Below, in pieces: positions 17,138 to 23,687 of a stretch of 24,011 bases of DNA; within the stretch, counting starts at the first letter, position 1, and each line of letters opens with the position of its first letter. The notes beneath the pieces were generated by a model, which was given only the letters and a program-made list of their open reading frames with translations, searched no databases and was not told where the DNA came from. Source of the DNA: Porticoccaceae bacterium (GTDB lineage: Bacteria > Pseudomonadota > Gammaproteobacteria > Pseudomonadales > Porticoccaceae); assembly GCA_023229065.1 (NCBI GenBank), contig JALNZZ010000015.1, positions 1 to 24,011 of the forward strand. Direction: 5' to 3'. The translations under genes and the position numbers were made by a program.

Positions 17138-18355
17138 ATGCCCGTAGGCAAAGACACTTTCCCCACCATGTACCCTGTCAAGGGATTTCGGCTCGGCACC
17201 GCCTCTGCGGGAATCAAGAAACCGGGCCGCAAAGACGTGGTGGTGATGGCGTTCGACGCAAGTGCCAGCGTTGCTGCCACTTTCACTCAGAATGCCTTCT
17301 GTGCTGCGCCGGTTCAGGTAGCCAAGTTGCACCTTGGCCAGCGGGAGGGTTCCCAGCTGCGCTATCTGGTTACCAACACCGGTAATGCCAATGCCGGTAC
17401 TGGTGCCGAGGGACTGCACAATGCCAACCGCGTGTGCGCTGCCCTCGCCGCTTTGGCGGGCTGTGATAGTGCGGCGATTCTCCCGTACTCCACTGGCGTT
17501 ATCGGTGAGCCCTTGCCGGTGGACAAGATTGCCGCTGCCCTGCCAGCGGCGTTGACTGCCCTCGAGGAGGGTGGCTGGTCCGACGCCGGGGTCGGTATTA
17601 TGACTACGGATACCCGTCCGAAGGGAGCGAGCCAGCGCCTTGAGCTCAATGGAGTACCTGTGACTATTACGGGGATCGCCAAGGGGGCTGGCATGATCAA
17701 GCCCAATATGGCCACCATGCTCGGTTATGTAGCGACAGATGCGCAGGTGGCCCCCGGGCAGTTGCAGGACATGTTGACCCTGGCGGTCAACCGCTCCTTT
17801 AATCGCATTACTGTCGACGGAGATACTTCCACCAATGATGCCGTCACTCTGGTGGCCACCGGTGCCAGCGGTGTCGCTGTGGATAGTGAGAATTGTCACC
17901 AGTTTCAGGAGGCTCTTGACCAGGTTTGTCGCGATCTGGCCCAGGCCATTGTCCGCGACGGCGAGGGGGCTACCAAGTTTATTACCATCACTGTTGAGGG
18001 CGGTGCCAGTAGTGAAGAATGCCTGGCGGTGGGTTACACCGTTGCAGAGTCGCCGTTGGTCAAGACGGCCTTGTTTGCCTCTGACCCGAATTGGGGGCGT
18101 ATTCTTGCGGCGATCGGGCGCGCCGGTATCGCCGGCCTCAATGTCGACAACGTCTCGGTATGGCTTGGCGATGTACTGATCGCCGAAAAGGGTGGGCGTG
18201 CCGCCAGTTACACCGAGCAGGCCGGTCAGGCGGTGATGGACAAAGAAGAAATAACTATCCGCATCCACTTGGGGCGCGGCCAGGCCAGCGAGACCCTGTG
18301 GACCTGCGACTTGTCGCACGAGTATGTAACCATCAATGCCGAATACAGGACCTGA
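17138..18355 (+). CDS. argJ: Bifunctional ornithine acetyltransferase / N-acetylglutamate synthase ArgJ
   Basis: ArgJ moves the acetyl group from N-acetylornithine to glutamate in the cyclic arginine pathway and, in bifunctional forms, can also use acetyl-CoA. The 405-residue protein has the autoproteolytic motif ATMLG with cleavage expected before T193, the nucleophile of the beta chain, preceded by KGAGMIKPNM. VTNTGNANAGTG at 78-89, YSTGVIGE near 117-124, DPNWGRI and the typical C-terminus YVTINAEYRT are all present. GAGG ten bases before the ATG is the likely ribosome site. The 99-base gap after secA holds a terminator-like stem, so argJ may have its own promoter, which I could not identify with confidence. 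Confidence 0.96.
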   Translation: MPVGKDTFPTMYPVKGFRLGTASAGIKKPGRKDVVVMAFDASASVAATFTQNAFCAAPVQVAKLHLGQREGSQLRYLVTNTGNANAGTGAEGLHNANRVCAALAALAGCDSAAILPYSTGVIGEPLPVDKIAAALPAALTALEEGGWSDAGVGIMTTDTRPKGASQRLELNGVPVTITGIAKGAGMIKPNMATMLGYVATDAQVAPGQLQDMLTLAVNRSFNRITVDGDTSTNDAVTLVATGASGVAVDSENCHQFQEALDQVCRDLAQAIVRDGEGATKFITITVEGGASSEECLAVGYTVAESPLVKTALFASDPNWGRILAAIGRAGIAGLNVDNVSVWLGDVLIAEKGGRAASYTEQAGQAVMDKEEITIRIHLGRGQASETLWTCDLSHEYVTINAEYRT

Positions 18356-18445
18356 CGGGCGAGGTGTTTCAAGAGGGCATGAGAGTGGACCTGTGCTCCC
18401 TGCCTGGCTCGTTCAGCGCCATCTTTTTCAGGGTCTTCTATCTCT

Positions 18446-18844
18446 ATGGCTAAACATATCCACGTCGTAGCTGCCATCATCAATCATCCGGATGGGGAGC
18501 GAATCCTGTTGGCCAAGCGGCCGGATCACCTTCATCAAGGCGGCTTGTGGGAGTTTCCCGGCGGCAAGGTGGATGTTGGCGAGGCGGCGCTTGTCGCCCT
18601 GCAGCGCGAATTGGAGGAAGAGCTGGATATCCGGACCATTCGCGCTGAGCCTTTTCTGGAGGTGCATCACCAGTACCCCGACAAGGCGGTATTTCTCGAT
18701 ATCTGGCAGGTGTGGGAGTTTGCCGGCACCCCCACTGGCAACGAAGGCCAACAGGTGCGCTGGGTAGCCCTGAATGATATTGGCAATTACGACTTCCCCG
18801 CCGCCAATCAGCCAATTCTCGATGCTCTGTTAAGCGCGAAATAA
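18446..18844 (+). CDS. mutT: MutT-type Nudix hydrolase (8-oxo-dGTP diphosphatase-like)
   Basis: A 132-residue Nudix protein of normal MutT length. It probably hydrolyses 8-oxo-dGTP and related oxidised nucleotides to prevent A:T to C:G mutations. The Nudix box runs from G40 to I62 with GGKVDVGE and RELEEELDI; the usual glycine of the final EExG is Asp61 here. LLAKRP near 21-26 and GGLWEFPGGK at 32-41 are typical of MutT. It is a lone Nudix domain without the thiamine-synthase-like fusion found in some relatives. The ribosome site is poor (AGGG twelve bases before the ATG), and a 90-base gap separates it from argJ. Other Nudix substrates cannot be excluded. Confidence 0.88.
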   Translation: MAKHIHVVAAIINHPDGERILLAKRPDHLHQGGLWEFPGGKVDVGEAALVALQRELEEELDIRTIRAEPFLEVHHQYPDKAVFLDIWQVWEFAGTPTGNEGQQVRWVALNDIGNYDFPAANQPILDALLSAK

Positions 18845-18863
18845 GGCCTGCAACAGGCAAGGT

Positions 18864-18891
18864 TTGCATCCTGTCTGAACGCGGCTATACT
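18864..18891 (+). promoter_or_regulatory. Probable sigma70 promoter of the minor-pilin operon
   Basis: TTGCAT (18864-18869) and TATACT (18886-18891) are spaced by 16 bases, both close to consensus. Transcription would start near 18898, about 50 bases before fimT. The GCCTG-CAA-CAGGC hairpin at 18846-18858, just behind mutT, has no T run. No sigma54-type GG/GC pair was seen, although minor pilins in some bacteria are regulated by two-component systems. Confidence 0.6.
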
Positions 18892-18899
18892 CGTCTGAA

Positions 18900-18913
18900 C
18901 CACGTTGTCGTGG
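18900..18913 (+). promoter_or_regulatory. Hairpin at the 5' end of the pilin transcript
   Basis: CCACG (18900-18904) and CGTGG (18909-18913) form a 5-bp stem with loop TTGT, lying within a few bases of the predicted transcription start. A stem at the extreme 5' end can protect an mRNA from decay; alternatively the inverted repeat could be an operator. Both are inference. Confidence 0.3.
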
Positions 18914-18950
18914 CCCAAATTCTACGCTATTGCTGTCAAGGACGACGGTT

Positions 18951-19532
18951 ATGCCCACTTCCATCAGTTGTGTACTGTCTTTTCATCGTCTGCCCGCCAC
19001 CGGTTGTAACGCTCGTGGGGTGACTCTTATCGAGCTGCTGGTCGCAGTGGCAATTCTTGCCATTATTGCCCTCGCAGCAGTCCCTTCGTACCACGCCTAT
19101 TTTGAAAGAGCCCGGGTTCGTCAGGCCGCAGAGGAAATCCTCGGCCTGATTTTGCAGGCCAAAGCTGAAGGCCCCATCCGCGATCAGAACCTGTCGCTGG
19201 TCATTGATAGCAGCGCCTGGTGCCTGGGGTTTTCCGCCACACCGCGCTGTGACTGCACTCAACTTGCCGGCGACAGCGCTTGTACCATTGAGGTGGCTGG
19301 CGAGCCGGTACGCCAGGTGGTGAGTGGCGATGACTTTCCGACTGTTGCTATTAGCAGCAACTTCCCAGGCAATAGCACAAGCTTCAACCGTCTGCGCGGC
19401 AATGCCAGCCCCGGCGGTAGCATTGCCGTAATCAGTGGCAATACCAGGGTGGAGGTCAGGGTCGGGGTCAGTGGGCGAGTTCGCTTGTGTGCAGCCCAGG
19501 GGAGTAGCCTCGGAGGATATCCGTCGTGCTGA
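18951..19532 (+). CDS. fimT: Minor pilin FimT/FimU-like (GspH-type)
   Basis: A 193-residue type IV prepilin. The leader is long (23 residues) and cleavage is expected after G23, giving mature VTLIELLVAV with Glu at +5 (E28), as needed for assembly; +1 is Val rather than Phe. The hydrophobic helix spans about 24-46. The C-terminal segment GRVRLC (175-180) is typical of FimT/GspH proteins. Seven cysteines are present, six in the mature protein, which is many for this family. ATG 18951 was chosen because AAGGAC lies seven bases upstream. In related systems FimT/FimU belongs to the minor-pilin tip complex that primes pilus assembly and, in some species, helps DNA uptake. The end overlaps pilW by seven bases. 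Confidence 0.85.
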   Translation: MPTSISCVLSFHRLPATGCNARGVTLIELLVAVAILAIIALAAVPSYHAYFERARVRQAAEEILGLILQAKAEGPIRDQNLSLVIDSSAWCLGFSATPRCDCTQLAGDSACTIEVAGEPVRQVVSGDDFPTVAISSNFPGNSTSFNRLRGNASPGGSIAVISGNTRVEVRVGVSGRVRLCAAQGSSLGGYPSC

Positions 19533-20338
19533 AGGCTGCAAGTCGTCCCTGCCAAGCAGGCATTAGCCTCGTCGAGCTGATGGTCGGTATGACCATCAGC
19601 CTGGTTTTGCTCACCGCTGCCTTGTCCGCTTTCCTGAATCTTTCCACCGCGGCGGTAAGCGCCTTGCAGGCAGCACGGCTCAACCAGCAGTTGCGGGCAG
19701 CTATGGAGCTGATGACCAAAGAGCTGCAGCGCTCGGGCTATATCAATTGGCGGGCCACCTGGGAGCTGACGGATGCCAATGGCGATGGCAAGGTGGATAT
19801 TCGTGATTTCTATCTGGTGGTAACACCGTTGATGCGAGAGATGGGAAGCATCACCATCGACGCCAACGGCAGCTGTATTCTCTATAGCTACGATATTGAT
19901 CGCGATGGCGGTAAAAGCACAAACGATTTTGAAAATTTTGGCTTTCGTCTCAACGATGGGGCGATACAGATAAAAACTGCTGGGGCCCACGCCTGTGACA
20001 GCTCTGGTTGGCAGGCTCTCACTGATGCCACCGTGACGGTCACCGAGCTCTTGTTTGAGCTCGATAGCTATCAGAACAGTACCAGCTCCGCTGCGATGTA
20101 CAGCGTCTCTGACGATGGTATCCCCAGTGGGTCTTGTCAGCCTTCATCCATCAGCGCAGATACCTTGCCCGATATAGGTATCTTGCCCGATAGAGAGGCA
20201 ATCCTTTGTGTCGAGCACCGCGGTATCAGAGTTGCTGTGGCGGCGCAGCTGACCAGCGACCCGACCGTGGCCACGGGGCTGGAGAACTTCGTCAAGCTTA
20301 GGAATGACCGCTTTAATCCCTTTCAGCCAGAAAGTTAA
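19526..20338 (+). CDS. pilW: Minor pilin PilW (GspJ-type) with EF-hand-like loops
   Basis: A 270-residue prepilin starting at GTG 19526, with GGAGG nine bases upstream. The leader is 12 residues; cleavage after G12 gives ISLVELMVGM with Glu at +5 (E17). SLVELMVGM is the hallmark of PilW. After the hydrophobic helix (about 13-40) comes LNQQLRAAMELMTKELQRSGY, also PilW-like in pattern. Two 12-residue segments look like calcium-binding EF-hand loops: D83-D94 (DANGDGKVDIRD, a full match to the D-x-N-x-D-G-x-hydrophobic-D-x-x-D pattern) and D123-D134 (DIDRDGGKSTND, lacking the hydrophobic at position 8). PilW is part of the tip complex with PilV and PilX. Confidence 0.85.
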   Translation: MLKAASRPCQAGISLVELMVGMTISLVLLTAALSAFLNLSTAAVSALQAARLNQQLRAAMELMTKELQRSGYINWRATWELTDANGDGKVDIRDFYLVVTPLMREMGSITIDANGSCILYSYDIDRDGGKSTNDFENFGFRLNDGAIQIKTAGAHACDSSGWQALTDATVTVTELLFELDSYQNSTSSAAMYSVSDDGIPSGSCQPSSISADTLPDIGILPDREAILCVEHRGIRVAVAAQLTSDPTVATGLENFVKLRNDRFNPFQPES

Positions 20339-20365
20339 AGGTGTGACAAAAAGGAGAGAAGCAGT

Positions 20366-21529
20366 ATGAAAAAGGACATTTTTTCAGAGTGGCAGAGAGG
20401 AATTGCGACGCTGACAATCACTATTACTCTCTTGCTGGTAGCGACTATTGCTACTTTGACGGTTGCCCGTGTGGGGCTATTCGAGCAAAAGTACACCGGG
20501 CACGATGTGCGTGGCAAAGAGGTGCATGCAGCGGCAGTGGGCGGGCTGGAGTTTGGAATTCAGTGGTTTTGGGACGGCTGGTCACAACTGTCCTGGAGTC
20601 GTGGCGATGCGGGAGAGGTGGTCGCGCCTGTGGGTATTGCAGATCACTTGGGGGTTAACGCAGGAGTGGATAGCTACCAGCACAAACTGGCTTATGAACT
20701 GGTGACAGCGCTCGATGGTGTCGGTGGTGGAGCGGGGCCGGTGGTGGTGAGAGTCATTTCCACGGCCACTGCTGAGGCTGACAGCCATGTGGCCAAAACA
20801 GTATCAGCAGAACTGATGTTGGGCAGAATAGGCTTATTCCACGGTGGTGATTTGCTCGCTGCTCCACCTCTGGTGGTGGAGAATTGTTTGAGCGAGGTAG
20901 CTGGTGAGCTTGTTATTTATCCTTATCAAGGTGTTGCCATCGGCACTTCGCAAGGGAATCCCTCTTGTATTGATAGCAGTAGCCTCAATCTTCACGGGGG
21001 CGATATTGTAGCCCCGTCTGAGGTGAGAACTCTGTCGGAAACCATTTTTGGCTTGCCGGAGGAGCAACTGGAAGAGCGACTGCGGGAGATCGAGCAGCGC
21101 GAACCAGAGCGTGTCTATGTGATCGACCTGGATGACAGCAACAATCCTCACCGGCATCAGGGTTACAGTTTTAGTGGTGGAAAGCACGGCGACTGGCGCA
21201 CTCCCTTGGACAATATTAATTATCGCCCTTACGTCCTTTACTTCACCGAGGCTGTGGGTTGTCCCAGAATCAGAGGTGAGATCGCTATTTATGGGCTGGT
21301 CTATTACGCAGCCACTGACTGCGAAAACCATGACTGGGGCACTGCCACTATTTATGGCACTGTTGCTGTGGGCGGCTCTATTGCAGGTTTGAGCACTACG
21401 GCAAGCGTCTATGGACAGGTATGGGATTTTAGCCCCAGCGCGATTGGGCCCCGTGCCGAGGGAAAAATCGAGCCCGGCCTTGCAACGGTCGAAATTCTGC
21501 AGCTGCCCGGCAGCTGGCGCGATTTTTAA
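20366..21529 (+). CDS. pilX: Large PilX-like minor pilin (GspK-like)
   Basis: A 387-residue protein, about twice the usual PilX length. ATG 20366 has AAGGAG about nine bases upstream. The N-terminus QRGIATLTITITLLL resembles PilX, with likely cleavage after G12; mature +5 is Thr17 rather than Glu, as is also known for GspK-type tip pilins. A hydrophobic helix (13-36) is followed by HDVRGKEVHAAAVGGLEFGI (46-65), which matches the PilX N-terminal domain pattern. The C-terminal half contains a charged helix (230-248), a D/H-rich stretch (254-264), four cysteines (174, 201, 299, 319) and a glycine-spaced beta pattern (GEIAIYGLVYY, TATIYGTVAVGG) suggesting a beta-helical fold. Exact function is unknown. 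Confidence 0.72.
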   Translation: MKKDIFSEWQRGIATLTITITLLLVATIATLTVARVGLFEQKYTGHDVRGKEVHAAAVGGLEFGIQWFWDGWSQLSWSRGDAGEVVAPVGIADHLGVNAGVDSYQHKLAYELVTALDGVGGGAGPVVVRVISTATAEADSHVAKTVSAELMLGRIGLFHGGDLLAAPPLVVENCLSEVAGELVIYPYQGVAIGTSQGNPSCIDSSSLNLHGGDIVAPSEVRTLSETIFGLPEEQLEERLREIEQREPERVYVIDLDDSNNPHRHQGYSFSGGKHGDWRTPLDNINYRPYVLYFTEAVGCPRIRGEIAIYGLVYYAATDCENHDWGTATIYGTVAVGGSIAGLSTTASVYGQVWDFSPSAIGPRAEGKIEPGLATVEILQLPGSWRDF

Positions 21530-21599
21530 TGGCAAGGTCTTAGGTCCTGTTTGCTGTGTTGCCAAGAGAGACATTTTTGTCAGAAAAGGAGGTCTGATA

Positions 21600-22115
21600 A
21601 TGGTCGATTATTCTGAGTCCTTTGCCGGGCGGCGACAACGGGGTTTCACCTTGGTGGAAGCACTGGTTTCCTCCATCGTATTAACGGCGGGCTTATTGGT
21701 CCTGTTGTCCTTTCAAGGTGCAGTGCAGCGTAACAATGCCGAGGCCAGGGCTCAGACTGAAGCCGTCGCTCTGGCGGAATATAAATTGAATGAGCTCACC
21801 AGTTTTTTGAGTATTGATGATGCCAGATTGTCACCAGTTATTGCTGGCTCCTGCCCGGGCAGGGAAGGTCGGGGCAGCGGCTTGGTCAATTTTGTCCTGC
21901 GCTGTGATATTGCTGGCACCGACCTCAGAGATGTTCGCGTTAGTGTCAGTTGGCGAGACAGAGACGACAGGCTGAGACAAGCAGCGATTGCTTCGAGGAT
22001 CAGAGTGGTGGAACCCGGTCGAGATGCAGCTAATCTTCTCAGTTTGGTCCGGGCTGCAGATACTGCGGAGAAGGCCGCAGCCCTGTGGCCTTTCTCGACC
22101 GTGGATAATGAGTAG
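21600..22115 (+). CDS. pilV: Minor pilin PilV-like (GspI-type)
   Basis: A 171-residue prepilin. ATG 21600 is fixed by the perfect ribosome site AAGGAGGT (21586-21593) six bases upstream; an in-frame open extension further upstream overlaps pilX and is not pilin-like. Cleavage after G15 gives FTLVEALVSSIVLTAG with Glu at +5 (E20), and the following GLLVLLSFQGAVQRNNAEARAQ fits PilV/GspI proteins in pattern. The body contains the pair C-PGREGRGSGLVNFVLRC, possibly a disulfide. The last ~30 residues (after VEP) are acidic/alanine-rich and look like an extra tail. It would join PilW and the PilX-like protein in the tip complex. The 70-base gap after pilX shows no promoter. Confidence 0.78.
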   Translation: MVDYSESFAGRRQRGFTLVEALVSSIVLTAGLLVLLSFQGAVQRNNAEARAQTEAVALAEYKLNELTSFLSIDDARLSPVIAGSCPGREGRGSGLVNFVLRCDIAGTDLRDVRVSVSWRDRDDRLRQAAIASRIRVVEPGRDAANLLSLVRAADTAEKAAALWPFSTVDNE

Positions 22116-22212
22116 CCAGTGCCTGACACAGCTGATAAAGCGGAGCGCGCCAGTGAGTGTGAAAGCCGCTTTAAATTTTTTGCTGCGCCAGGATAAGAGT
22201 TGTTTACAGTGA
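22108..22212 (+). CDS. Possible 34-residue small ORF between pilV and pilE
   Basis: An ATG at 22108 overlaps the last eight bases of pilV in another frame and opens 34 codons ending at TGA 22210-22212, just before pilE. The peptide starts MSSQCLTQLIKRSAP and is mildly basic with a short hydrophobic part. There is no good ribosome site, and most of the ORF coincides with a terminator-like hairpin and T run, so it is more likely chance than a gene. I do not recognise it. Confidence 0.15.
   Translation: MSSQCLTQLIKRSAPVSVKAALNFLLRQDKSCLQ
22136..22181 (+). terminator. Terminator-like hairpin between pilV and pilE
   Basis: TAAAGCGG (22136-22143) and CCGCTTTA (22166-22173) form a perfect 8-bp stem with a 22-base loop, followed after AA by six T (22176-22181). 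The U run favours an intrinsic terminator or attenuator that would lower pilE expression relative to the genes before it; the long loop weakens the call. No clear promoter is visible between it and pilE. Confidence 0.5.
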
Positions 22213-22230
22213 GACGTGGAGCTTATGGCG

Positions 22231-22659
22231 ATGACAGCCAAGGAGCAGACTCAGGGTAAAAAGCAACAGGGCTTTACGCTTATTGAATTAATAACTGCCG
22301 TGATTGTGGTCGGCATTCTGGCCGCGATTGCGTTGCCAGCCTACCAGGGGCAGGTGCGCAAAGCCCGCCGGGCCGACGCCTACGATGCACTGCTATTGAT
22401 CCAGGGGCTTCAGGAAAAGTGGCGTGCCAGTCACAGCAGTTACCACAGTTCGTTGACTGAGCTTGGTTTTGGCGACGAGGTGTCCCAGCAGGGCTACTAC
22501 ACTTTAGATTTGGAAAATGCCAGTGCTACTGGCTATACAGCCAAGGCACTTGCCACTGAACAAGGCGGGCAGAACAACGATACTGGCTGCGCAACGATTA
22601 CTCTCAGCGTCACTGCCGATAATCCCAGAGGAGCTCGCACACCACCTGATTGCTGGTAA
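22231..22659 (+). CDS. pilE: Type IV pilin PilE-like minor pilin
   Basis: A 142-residue type IVa pilin. Cleavage after G14 gives FTLIELITAVIVVGIL with Glu at +5 (E19), then AAIALPAYQGQVRKARRADAY, the standard PilE pattern. C120 and C141 near the end form the likely D-region disulfide, and the sequence ends two residues after the second. Start choice: ATG 22231 has GGAG nine bases upstream; ATG 22225 and GTG 22216 are in-frame alternatives adding two or five residues. Position after pilV at the end of the operon matches the minor pilin PilE of Pseudomonas rather than the major pilin PilA, but a major-pilin role cannot be ruled out from sequence. Confidence 0.85.
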   Translation: MTAKEQTQGKKQQGFTLIELITAVIVVGILAAIALPAYQGQVRKARRADAYDALLLIQGLQEKWRASHSSYHSSLTELGFGDEVSQQGYYTLDLENASATGYTAKALATEQGGQNNDTGCATITLSVTADNPRGARTPPDCW

Positions 22660-22768
22660 TAGCAGAGGCTTGTTGCTGCAGAGAAAGTAGCCAGACGGGT
22701 TCTGTTTTGGGGCTTATGTTGCCCGACGAGTAAAGAAGCAGCTGAGTAGAAGGGTAGCCCGGGCGGAT

Positions 22769-22966
22769 TCAGTGCTCTTGATATTCGCCATCATCTTCAA
22801 GGTCGATACTGGGCTCTCCAGGGATGCTGTGTCGCTCCATGGCCCAGTCACCAAAATCAATTTGCTGGCAGCGCTTGGAGCAGAAGGGCCGGAAGGGAAA
22901 TTCCTCTGTCCAGAGCACGGTTTTTTTGCAGGTCGGGCAGTTCAGTGTAGCGGGTTTATCGTTCAT
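22769..22966 (-). CDS. yacG: DNA gyrase inhibitor YacG
   Basis: A 65-residue zinc-finger protein that in E. coli binds GyrB and blocks DNA binding by gyrase. The four zinc ligands are C10 and C13 (CPTC) and C29 and C33 (CSKRC), followed by IDFGDWA (36-42), the conserved segment of the family, and an acidic tail. Length is normal. No clear ribosome site precedes the ATG. It faces the pilin operon tail to tail across a 109-base gap that shows no convincing terminator. In relatives yacG usually sits beside coaE, zapD or pilD; none is seen here, so the gene is displaced from its common neighbours. Confidence 0.93.
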   Translation of the reverse strand: MNDKPATLNCPTCKKTVLWTEEFPFRPFCSKRCQQIDFGDWAMERHSIPGEPSIDLEDDGEYQEH

Positions 22967-23012
22967 GGTTTTGCGGAAGCTGCGGTATTAAGGGCTAAAG
23001 GATAAGGGTAAA

Positions 23013-23045
23013 GCCAGCAGCCAAATGGCTAGGTCGGCTGCTGGC
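23013..23045 (-). terminator. Strong stem-loop behind the cytochrome b561 gene
   Basis: GCCAGCAGCC (23013-23022) and GGCTGCTGGC (23036-23045) form a perfect 10-bp stem with a 13-base loop, 17 bases after the cytochrome gene stop on the - strand. On that strand it is followed by TTTACCC, a short U run, so it is a probable terminator for the b561 transcript before yacG. Confidence 0.6.
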
Positions 23046-23061
23046 GGTAAAATGAGTACAG

Positions 23062-23583
23062 TTACAACATGCGCCGCAGTACATCGTCTTTCTTGACGAA
23101 GTGGTGCAGCAGTGCCATACCGATATGGCCGACAATCAGGATCAGCAGCAACCAGGCGATGGGCGAGTGGAGGCTGCCGAGGCTTGCCATCCAGGAGATT
23201 TCTTCGCCTTGAGCGGCCAGCTGGATACCGAAAGCGGTAAGCCCATAACCGTTGCCCAACATGGTGAGAATACCTGTAACAGGCAGCAGTACCATGCCGG
23301 CGTAGAGCAGAAAATGACCGCTTTTGACCAGAAAGCTAGTAGCCGGGTCATGTTCAGGCCGGTTGCCGCGTTGTTTTGCTACCCACAAAATCCGCAGCAC
23401 AACCAACAACAACACCAGAGTGCCGATAGAAATGTGCCAGGGAACCAGGGTTTGTCCTATCCAATGTTCCCCGTCGGCAATACGGTCAAAGAATTTCAGT
23501 AGCTGCCAGCCGATCAGCACGGCTATACCCCAGTGGAAAAGCCGGGAAATCCTGCCATAGCGGTGTTTGGTGTCGTTGTTCAT
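23062..23583 (-). CDS. Cytochrome b561 family protein (CybB-like)
   Basis: A 173-residue inner-membrane di-heme b-type cytochrome with four hydrophobic helices (about 15-31, 50-69, 88-110, 140-162). The histidines matching the heme ligands of E. coli CybB are present: H17 (FHW), H50 (PWHISIG), H139 (SLHS) and H153 (VGH), and the C-terminal HHFVKKDDVLRRML resembles the HHYFWKDNTLLRMM end of that protein. E. coli CybB acts as a superoxide:ubiquinone oxidoreductase; the same role here is inference, and electron transfer for another partner is possible. AGGAGA about nine bases upstream of the ATG is a clear ribosome site. Confidence 0.88.
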   Translation of the reverse strand: MNNDTKHRYGRISRLFHWGIAVLIGWQLLKFFDRIADGEHWIGQTLVPWHISIGTLVLLLVVLRILWVAKQRGNRPEHDPATSFLVKSGHFLLYAGMVLLPVTGILTMLGNGYGLTAFGIQLAAQGEEISWMASLGSLHSPIAWLLLILIVGHIGMALLHHFVKKDDVLRRML

Positions 23584-23632
23584 GGTGTTTCTCCTGTCTC
23601 GACTCGTTATGCTTCAAAGGGTGCTGATCAAC

Positions 23633-23657
23633 ATCACTCCCCACGCTGGGGAATGAT
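23633..23657. other. Inverted repeat between the DUF2218 and cytochrome b561 genes
   Basis: TCCCCA (23638-23643) and TGGGGA (23647-23652) form a perfect stem with loop CGC, extended past one mismatch by ATCA (23633-23636) and TGAT (23654-23657). It lies about 50 bases upstream of the b561 start and 31 bases behind the DUF2218 stop. It has no T run on the - strand, so it may be an operator or an RNA pause/stability element. An AT-rich block (23655-23669) adjoins it. Confidence 0.4.
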
Positions 23658-23687
23658 AAAAATATATTACCAGAGCGTCTCGTACGA

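Noticed and set aside
18930..18950. Upstream TTG start for fimT
   Set aside because: It would add seven residues and remove the AAGGAC ribosome site that is correctly spaced from ATG 18951.
22660..22768. Terminator between convergent pilE and yacG
   Set aside because: Only 4-bp stems (such as GGGC/GCCC near 22710-22724) are present, without T runs, so nothing could be supported.
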